Shown here in pieces: positions 36,948-44,900 of a DNA stretch of 64,000 nucleotides. The position numbers and the translations under genes were made by a program. The notes beneath the pieces are model-generated. The model was not told the DNA's origin, did no database searches, and was given only the letters and a program-made list of their open reading frames with translations. The stretch is from Erwinia billingiae Eb661 (GTDB taxonomy: Bacteria; Pseudomonadota; Gammaproteobacteria; Enterobacterales; Enterobacteriaceae). Each line of letters begins with the position of its first letter. Within the stretch, counting starts at the first letter, position 1. Where the stretch lies: the NCBI RefSeq assembly GCF_000196615.1, contig NC_014306.1:2976001-3040000 (forward strand). The letters run 5' to 3'.

Positions 36948-37739
36948 ATGATCAAATGGCCGTGGAAAACCGACGAAGATGCCAGAAACGCCCTGCCCTG
37001 GCAGCAGGCAATGGCGATCCCCTTACTTGGCGCGCTAACCGATGCTGAACAGACATCGCTAATCTCATTAGCGAAACGCTTTCTACAGCAAAAACGCCTG
37101 GTCCCGCTGCAAGACTTCCAGCTTGATGAACTGAAAAGCACCCGCCTGGCACTGATCTTCTGCCTGCCCGTGTTGAATCTGGGTTATGACTGGCTGGACG
37201 GTTTTCACGAAGTGCTGCTCTACCCTTCCCCTTTTATGGTCGACGATGAATGGCAGGATGAATTTGGTCTGGTTCACCATGAAAAAATGGTGCATTCGGG
37301 TCAGAGCTGGCAGCAAGGTCCGGTGGTGCTGAACTGGCTGGATGTGCAGGACTCCTGGGATCTTTCCGGTTATAACCTGATTATTCACGAAGTGGCGCAC
37401 AAGCTCGACAGCCGCGGTAGCGGTCATGCCAATGGCGTGCCGTCGATTGCGTTGCGTGATGTGGCGGGTTGGGAGCAGGATTTGCAGGCGGCGATGAAGG
37501 ATATTCAGGATGAGATTGATACCGTCGGTGAGAACGCTGCCAGCATTGATGCCTATGCCGCCAGCGATGCCGCCGAATGCTTCGCCGTATTATCGGAGTA
37601 CTTCTTCACTGCGCCGGACATTGTGCAGGATCGTTTCCCCAGCCTCTATCAACGCTTTAGCCAGTTTTACCGCCAGGATCCGGCAAAACGCTATTCAGAC
37701 GCGCAATCCCGTCAAAATGACCGTGGAATTGTTCACTAA
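36948..37739 (+). CDS. mtfA: MtfA, Mlc-interacting zinc peptidase
   Basis: A 263-residue zinc-dependent peptidase. The motif HEVAHKLD supplies His147, Glu148 and His151, matching the M90 family; a third metal ligand is expected among the Glu/Asp in the [12 protein letters not shown] region. In E. coli MtfA is bound by the repressor Mlc and so affects ptsG. The gene lies directly before tRNA-Asn, the E. coli arrangement. Confidence 0.93.
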   Translation: MIKWPWKTDEDARNALPWQQAMAIPLLGALTDAEQTSLISLAKRFLQQKRLVPLQDFQLDELKSTRLALIFCLPVLNLGYDWLDGFHEVLLYPSPFMVDDEWQDEFGLVHHEKMVHSGQSWQQGPVVLNWLDVQDSWDLSGYNLIIHEVAHKLDSRGSGHANGVPSIALRDVAGWEQDLQAAMKDIQDEIDTVGENAASIDAYAASDAAECFAVLSEYFFTAPDIVQDRFPSLYQRFSQFYRQDPAKRYSDAQSRQNDRGIVH

Positions 37740-37792
37740 TACGTCGGGTTGATTTAATCCTAGCCAGTTGAAAGCTAGCGTGTTTTTTGCTG

Positions 37793-37821
37793 TTGACACA
37801 CCTGGGCTACCCCGCTAATAT
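37793..37821 (+). promoter_or_regulatory. Sigma-70 promoter of tRNA-Asn
   Basis: TTGACA, a 17-base spacer and TAATAT, ending 20 bases before the tRNA. Confidence 0.85.
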
Positions 37822-37840
37822 GCGCCCCATCGAAACCGAT

Positions 37841-37916
37841 TCCTCTGTAGTTCAGTCGGTAGAACGGCGGACTGTTAATCCGTATGTCACTGGTTCGAGT
37901 CCAGTCAGAGGAGCCA
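37841..37916 (+). tRNA. tRNA-Asn (GTT)
   Basis: 76 nt including the encoded CCA. Acceptor TCCTCTG pairs with CAGAGGA, the anticodon loop CTGTTAATC gives GUU, and GGTTCGAGTCC is the T arm. It is followed by a terminator that is duplicated 13 kb away by island insertion. Confidence 0.98.
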
Positions 37917-37950
37917 TATTAGAAAAGCCCGCTTAAGGAAACTTAAGCGG
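37901..37950 (+). repeat. attL-like repeat at the tRNA-Asn 3' end
   Basis: Fifty bases from CCAGTCAGAG to ACTTAAGCGG, covering the last 16 bases of the tRNA and its terminator stem. An identical copy is at 50870-50919. Confidence 0.9.
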
Positions 37951-37957
37951 GCTTTTT
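37926..37957 (+). terminator. tRNA-Asn terminator
   Basis: AGCCCGCTTAAG-GAAA-CTTAAGCGGGCT followed by TTTTG. Confidence 0.9.
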
Positions 37958-37974
37958 GTTTTTGCGCGTATCAA

Positions 37975-38185
37975 TCGTGGCGGGATCAGACGTCCTTCAT
38001 CAAAAGCGATGTGCTTTCGATGCTGCGCTTGGTGGCTTTGAAAAATATAGCGTTTATCGTTATTCAGGGCTTTCAGCCAAGAAGCGATATTGCTATCGTG
38101 CTGGACCTCTCCGGTAATATTCAGATCCGCCATCAGGAACGTGCTTCCCAGCCAGGCGATCCACTCCTCAAACGCCCCCCCTCAC
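37975..38185 (-). pseudogene. ArdC-like antirestriction protein relic (C-terminal)
   Basis: On the minus strand a broken frame reads EEWIAWLGSTFLMADLNI, then IASWLKALNNDKRYIF. This resembles the C-terminal zincin-like region of ArdC proteins (typically SWLKVLKDDKRAIF). A single extra T in the run after RYI shifts the frame, and the upstream G7 tract breaks the frame again. ArdC proteins are plasmid and ICE antirestriction factors, fitting the island context. The family assignment is from memory and only a fragment survives. Confidence 0.4.
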
Positions 38186-38386
38186 TGGCGAGCATCCCTT
38201 TTATTTCAGTGTTCTGGCGGTTTTTACCGCGCTATCGATAACCCGCTCATGCAGGCTGGTGGCGTAGCGTAGTAGTTGGCGGCATCAGCATAAAATATCG
38301 TTGTGGTAACTACTAATTTAGCAATGCACGCTTCTCGCTCTAAGCCAATCACACTAGTGTCAGACAAGGTCCGCTGTCCGTTATGA
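38186..38386. other. Island segment without a gene before IS30
   Basis: No supported gene. Presumably part of the decayed left side of the island. Confidence 0.35.
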
Positions 38387-39613
38387 GCTGTGAGTTCAAC
38401 CGATGGATGCAACACGCAGATTGAACCGCTCTGCGGGTGATTCATAGTCTAGCGTTTTTCCCGGCCTTTCATTTAGCTGTCTGGCAACACTGTTAAGTCT
38501 TTGCTGGCTGTGAACCGATAAGTCAGTTCCTTTTGGAAAATATTGTCTGAGCAGCCTGTTCGTATTTTCATTTGAGCCACGTTGCCAGGGAGATCGAGGA
38601 TCACAGAAATAAATCTGAATGTCTGTCGCTACAGTAAACCGAGTGAGGCTTGTCATTTCAGCGCCTAGATCCCATGTTAGTGTTTTATAAAGCTCAACAG
38701 GTAATTCCCGGGCTTGTTTGATGAGTGCAGATATAACAATTATGGTTTTGTTGTCCCTGATTTTGACCATCATAACAAAGCGGGAATGGCGTTCAACGAG
38801 GGTGACGATATAGGAGTTTTTCGAGCCCTGGATCAGGTCACCTTCTCATTGACCTGGTATGGCTCTTTCTGCGGCTTCAGGTGGCCTTTCGCTGATAGGT
38901 ATCGCATTCGGGATTGGCCCTAATCCTTTCCCTTTAAGTGATGACGTTCTGGATCTACGCACTGCTCTTCCGCTTCTGAAGCATTGCTGCAGTTCTTTTT
39001 TTAATGCTCCCCGGGTTTGTATAAAAAGCGTTTTATAAATCGCTTCGTGTGACACATGCATTTCCTAATTATCCGGATAACAGCGTTTCAGACAACCGGC
39101 GATTTGTTCCGGCGACCAGTCCTGATGCATCTTCTCTGCAATGATTTTAGACAATGTGGGGCTTTCAATTAGCTTGCAAGGTTTTGGTCTCAGAGCACTT
39201 TCCCACGCAGCAGTATCCGCTTTTGCTGCACGGTATTGTTTTGCACCTCCGTGCCTCTTGATCTCGCGGCTAATCGTTGAGGGGGCTCTTGATAATTTGT
39301 CTGCGATGTCCCTGATGCTACGTTTTGCTACCAGTCCTCTGGATATATCCTCTCTTTCATCAAGCGAAAGCGCTAACCGGTGCCGCTTACGTACAGGAGG
39401 ACGATATCCACCAGTCTGGTGGATAGTGGGCATGATAGAAGAATGATATCTGTCGAACATTCTGGCGATATCATGCAGGGAATCACCCTGCTTATACCTG
39501 TCCCAGATAATCGCTTTCTGTTCAGGCGTGTAGTTAATTCGCGTTCTTCGTTTCATGGCAACGCCCCCCTTTGATTAAGGATAGCGTTGCATCGACCCGT
39601 TGAACTCACAGCG
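38387..39613 (-). mobile_element. IS30-family element, degenerate
   Basis: About 1.2 kb bounded by imperfect inverted repeats: TGTGAGTTCAAC-CGATGGATGCAAC at the left and, read on the other strand at the right, TGTGAGTTCAACGGGTCGATGCAAC. It holds one transposase reading frame on the minus strand that is interrupted by stop codons. Confidence 0.85.
38396..39556 (-). pseudogene. IS30-family transposase, two in-frame stops
   Basis: The frame from 39556 begins MKRRTRINYTPEQKAIIWDR with an N-terminal HTH, and continues in the same frame to 38396. It is broken by TAA at 39065-39067 and by TGA at 38846-38848. The second lies exactly where the family has Trp (PGQ-stop-EGDLIQG versus PGHWEGDLI), so TGG became TGA. 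The DDE domain motifs LTWDLGAEM and DPRSPWQRGSNENTN remain readable. Inactive unless stops are suppressed. Confidence 0.85.
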
Positions 39614-39934
39614 AGGAGCGGACATCTCCCTCGGTTACGGGGTTCGCAGTGTATGAATCAGCGAGGAACAGGTCAGCACGTTTACTGACGCAAGAATAAT
39701 CCGGACAGCGAAACTATACCCCATGAGGGTGAAAATGGAATCAATGAATCCCTGTGCAGCACGTAATATAAGCCTGAAAATGCATTTAACGGTGAGTAAA
39801 GTGGAAATAACGAGGTCAGAGTAACACTGCGGACCAACCGTTAAATATGAGCACCGTTAGCTACTGGGGATAACTAACGATGATGTGGCTTTAGCATTAG
39901 GGAATATGTTACAAGAAGTCTAGGGTTCTATTAT
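39614..39934. other. Gap between IS30 and the HD gene
   Basis: No supported gene in about 320 bases. Confidence 0.4.
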
Positions 39935-41485
39935 TTACTTTTCACTTTCAACATTATTTATTTTATCTTTAACAATTTCTTCAATATCTTTAATCAGCCC
40001 TTCACATATTCCGAGAATTTCAGTTTGAGTGGCCTTTGATACAAAAACACGAATAAAGAATTTAACATAGTGATATGGTTGAAGCACTTCGTTACAATCA
40101 CGCAATTCATTTATTTTATACTTTCCATTTATTTCTTTTTTAATTATTTTGGCTTGGCTTTCCTCAATGTCTTTGAAGTTATCTTCAATCTGAAAATCAA
40201 GGACCCATTCATTTCCACTTATAGCATTTCCGAGAATGACTTTGATCTTTTCAGATATTTCCTTTTTGCACTCCTTGAATGTATTATTTGAAAGTCTAAC
40301 ATTGGAAAATGTGTGTTTTTTTTCATATATTTTTTTCCACACATTTCTACTAACAATATCATCGATTATTTTTATTGAATCTTCATTTAATTTACTTTTA
40401 AGCGTATGCTCTAAAAACTTCTTGTCTGGATTGCTTAGATAAAAATTTTTGATCAAATCAATGATTTTATCTTCAGTCTCTAAAGATATAACACTAACAG
40501 CACCTGAGCCAGAACACGCTTTGTTAAGCATGGCAGATAACGCGCGATTGGTTTTATGAAAATAAACTTGACTATAAAGACCGCTTCTTGCATTGGCAAA
40601 CTCTAGAATTGAATCCATACCACTTTCTTTATATGCCAAGTAAATATTATTTTCAACCTCAACAGGGATAAACGACATTAGCAATCGTCCATAATCATAA
40701 ATCCCGTACTTAACACCTGAGAAGTAGCTATCTCTCAGTAAGTAGTCCATTCTATCTGCATCTATAGGTGAAGATGATATGATTGAGCCCAACAAAGGAT
40801 ATATATTCTTGCCTTTTATTTCACCTGTAAAGTCATATTTTTTCTCAACGATTTTTATAATACTATCTGCGTTGATTTTCTTTATATTCTATTTATAAAC
40901 ATCGTCACCATCAGATTCACTTTCAGCTTTATTTTTCAATTCATAAATTATTTCCTTGATAAAAATACATGACACTTGTTCGTGACTTAATTTTCCGTCT
41001 TCATTATCAGCTAGTGATATAATCTTATCGTATTCCTGAGTGTCTTCAGTCTTGCATTTTTCTTTGAATTTTTTTATATCTATTGCAAAACTATCGAATT
41101 GATGGGCTAGAGGACCATGTCCAACATCATGTAACAAAGCTGCAATACGCAGTTCCTGAATAAGACTTACTGGCATTTCTTTAATCTCCAAATAGAGATC
41201 AACGTCCTTACTTTTACGATTAAAGATCAATGCATTCAAATCTAAATTTTTCAATATTTCATACGATAAATGCATAACTCCAACTGAGTGTTCAAAACGA
41301 GAGTGCATTGCAGAAGGAAACACTTTATATAAAAACGTATTCTGCCTAATATCCCTCAGCCTTTGAAATAAAGGATGGTCAATTATTTTTTTTTCGAGCT
41401 TAGTTATTCGAATGACTCCATGTATAGGATCTAGAAATTTCCCCAGAAGCAGGTCTTCAAAGTTATCAGTTTTTTTTTGCGTCAT
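39935..41485 (-). pseudogene. HD-superfamily phosphohydrolase split by an amber codon
   Basis: One continuous frame of about 516 codons interrupted by a single TAG at 40889-40891. Before it lie FLDPIHGVIRITKLEKKIID, SRFEHSVGVMHLSYEIL and AALLHDVGHGPLAHQFD, the HD metal site of the SAMHD1/dGTPase-like COG1078 family. After it lie SSPIDADRMDYLLRDSYFSG and a Lys-rich C-terminal half. The frame is unchanged on both sides, so one substitution explains the break. It is strikingly AT-rich compared with the chromosome. It could be a dead gene, two half-proteins, or amber read-through. Relatives hydrolyse nucleotides, and such enzymes occur in antiphage systems. Confidence 0.8.
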
Positions 41486-41914
41486 GATGCTTTCCTTTTC
41501 ATGTAGTTATAACACTTAATTTAAATAATATTAATGCTTATGTTTTCTATTCGTTATTTAATAGTCAACATATTCTCGAAAGAGCATATCAATATGGATT
41601 CATATATTAAATTGGCCTGTGCACTTGGGTTATGATCTGGATTGATAGGATAAAGCACCACTGATACACGCCAGGGTTTAAACTGCGGCCACGATCCGTG
41701 ATGTTAAAACCAGTATGGAATCATGGTTGTGCAATTGTGTTTTCTTGACTTGCTTTACGTAAACTAACATACCATGATACAAGCAACGTCCGCTTCTGGC
41801 ACAGAACTGCCCTCAATCAGATCGTCCCCTATCCAAAAAAACCAGCTCATATACTAATCAATACAATCTAATAAAGGCCATCAAAGGCTCTGACACCCTA
41901 AATGGCCATTTAAT
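41486..41914. other. Gap between HD gene and helicase
   Basis: About 430 bases without a supported gene. It is not obviously coding on either strand; the promoter of the HD gene should lie at its left. Confidence 0.4.
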
Positions 41915-44900
41915 TTAGAGTACTAACTCTAGTCTTTGTCTCGCCTGACTGGTTAGTCGTTTAATTCCCAGTGAGCTAGCCATTTCCGAAATCTTATTTG
42001 TTCCTTCAAAACTCAGAGCCAATGCTCGCAACTCTTCACTTGGAATAGCATCAACCTGACGAACATCATAGTCCGTTGCAGGCAAACGGAATGAATTCCA
42101 ATCAGTTTTTTGTGCTTCTGACAGCCAGACAAAATCTTCACCAGAATGATCGGTCGCGACATAATAGTGATCATCTACTATCTCCATAACACGCTCACGA
42201 ATCAGTCTTCCCGCACGGTTAAAACCATGAGCACGTGATACCCGCTGCACCAGTGTAGTATCCAAGAGAGGTGACTCACCATTAACCACCTCTGCAATAA
42301 GAGCTTTTAGCGTCTCATCGTACTCCACGACATAAAACTTCTCTGGGTCAGTTTTGCCCTGCCATGCCTTCAAATCATTCACGACATATTTTCCCGCAGT
42401 TGCAGGTTGAGCGGCTTCAGATACCGCTGAGGACGCATACTTCAGTTCCTGCAACAAACCCTCTGACTCATATTCTGCTACTGGTGAGTGAGCAACCGGT
42501 TTAATGCTCTCAACAGGCGCTGATATTTCTTCATCATTAGCCACAAGCTTAAAATCTTGTTCTTCGTTTACTTCTTCATTGCTGTTTTCTGCAGTAACTA
42601 TCTCTACCTCTTCTTGTGTTTGAGCAATGGCGACTTCAACTGCTCTGGATTCTTCCAACAGAGCATTAATCGCTATATCCAACCTTTCTAGTGCGCCTTC
42701 CTTATCCACCCACCATTCTGTTGACCACAGGCGGAGAAGTTTCCAGCCCAGCCCCTGCAGAATCGCGCTGCGAACCTTATCACGATCACGTGCAGTGGCT
42801 GCGCTGTGATAAGTGGCACCGTCGCATTCCACCCCCACAAGATAGTCGCCGGGTTTGTCTGGATGCACGATCCCTAAATCAATACGGAAACGCGATACTC
42901 CGATCTGCGGAATAACTTGCCACCCTCTCCTTCTTAAGCCATTTGCTACGGCCTCTTCGAATGGAGAGTCATAACCGCCTACTGAACCACGAACCGCCTG
43001 TGCCAGAGCCATCGGTCCGCGCTGGGCGAACTCGATAAAGTGTTTAAGGTCAGCAACCGCGCGTGCACTTGTGCGATTGAGATCGATTATTGAGGGATCA
43101 AAAGAGCTGAATACCATCATTTCCTGCCGCGCGCGGGTGACAGCAACATTGAGACGTCGCCAACCACCTTCACGGTTCAAGGGTCCGAAGTTCATCGACA
43201 TAGTATTCGCACCAGGCTCTGTCGGACCATACCCAATGCAAAGTATGATCAAATCTCTCTCATCCCCCTGAACAGTTTCCAGATTTTTAACCACAACAGG
43301 TTCCTCCAACTCCGACTGGAAGAATGGCTCAATTTCGGGATGTTGTTGCCGGGCACGATCCATCAGGTCATTAATCAGTTTTTGCTGTTCCGTATTCAGC
43401 GTAATAATGCCAATGGATTTACCGGACGCTATAAACGTTTTATCCTTCAGGCGTTTTACGGTTTCAGCAACTATTGCTTCGGCTTCTGCCTGATTATGGC
43501 GTCCCTTACCTTTTGAATAGATCCCCGCAACCTTGCACCACTTAACAGCACTTTGCTTTGTTTCCGATGCAGGGAAAGTGATCAGATTGCTGTCGTAGTA
43601 CCGATGATTAGAGAACGTTATCAGGCTTTCATGGCGGCTACGGTAATGCCAGCTAAGACTGTGGTTATACAGGCCGGCAGCCAGGCACTCATCAAGAATG
43701 CTTTCCATATCCTCTTCAGTATCATCCGTCTCATTTGCCGCGCGGTTGAAGAAACTGGTGGGCGGCATCTGTCGTGGATCGCCAGCAATAACAACCTGTT
43801 TACCGCGCGCCATTACACCAATAGCATCCCAGGGGGATATTTGTGATGCTTCATCGAAAATCACCAGATCAAACAGCGGCTGTTCCGAAGGAAGGAATTG
43901 TGCAACTGAAAGTGGGCTCATCAGCATGCATGGCGCAAGCTTAGACATAGCATCACCCATTTCAGCCGCCATCTGGCGGACAGGCTTATGACGCCGGGAT
44001 TTCTGCAACTCATGTTTGAGCGAGGCAAAACCACCCTGCTTACTGATCTCATTTTTTGCGGGTATCACACCGCACAATCGAGCACGAATATAACGAACCG
44101 TAAGTCTGGCGAGACGGTCAGTCTGGGTGCGATAGGCCTCAATATCACTAAAATGTTCAGCTGGTACAAAATTATGTAACAAAGGCTCTGAGTCAATCAT
44201 CCACGACGCAAACCAGCGGCAATAGGCTGTTTCAAACAACTCAGCTGCGCTGATATCACCTGAATCAAGTTGCACCAGGACGTTGATCAGTGGCAATAAG
44301 CCCTGGTCAATGGCTTCTTCACGTACCCGGCGCCAGTCACTCCAGGCTTTTAAAGCCGATTGATGATGCACGATACCCATGGCGCATTCGCGTAAAATGG
44401 GTATCGACATGTCGCGTTCTGGAACTTTGATAAGATTGCAGAATCTTGCTTTAGCTTCATTGAAACCCGATACAGAAGCACGCAGGTTGTGGGATAGAGC
44501 AGCAATAATACCCTGCGAGCCGAGCAAGTCATTGGCATTAATAACCAATGTTTTAACCGCTGAGCGGATCTCTGCAAGCTGCTGAGGGGATGAGGCAAAA
44601 CCACCCAACGCACTGCGAAGAGTGTCAGCTAAATCCAGAGTGTTCTGTAAGTCAGAAAGATTGGTGTCAAGGCCATTCCATGCCGGCATCGTCGCCGTGC
44701 GTGGAGTTAGCTCAGACAGCTTGTGATGTAATGCCTGAAGCTTATCAATAATGGGAAGATCGACAGTCAGGTCGGGAGTCGCGCTCAGTAAAAATTGTCG
44801 AACCACCTCGCCAATGACTTTCTTACGGGCATTTGTTGCGAAGAACCAGAATTTTTTGTCCGCCTCTTCAAGTGAGGTTTTAAACTGCTGAACATTGAGG

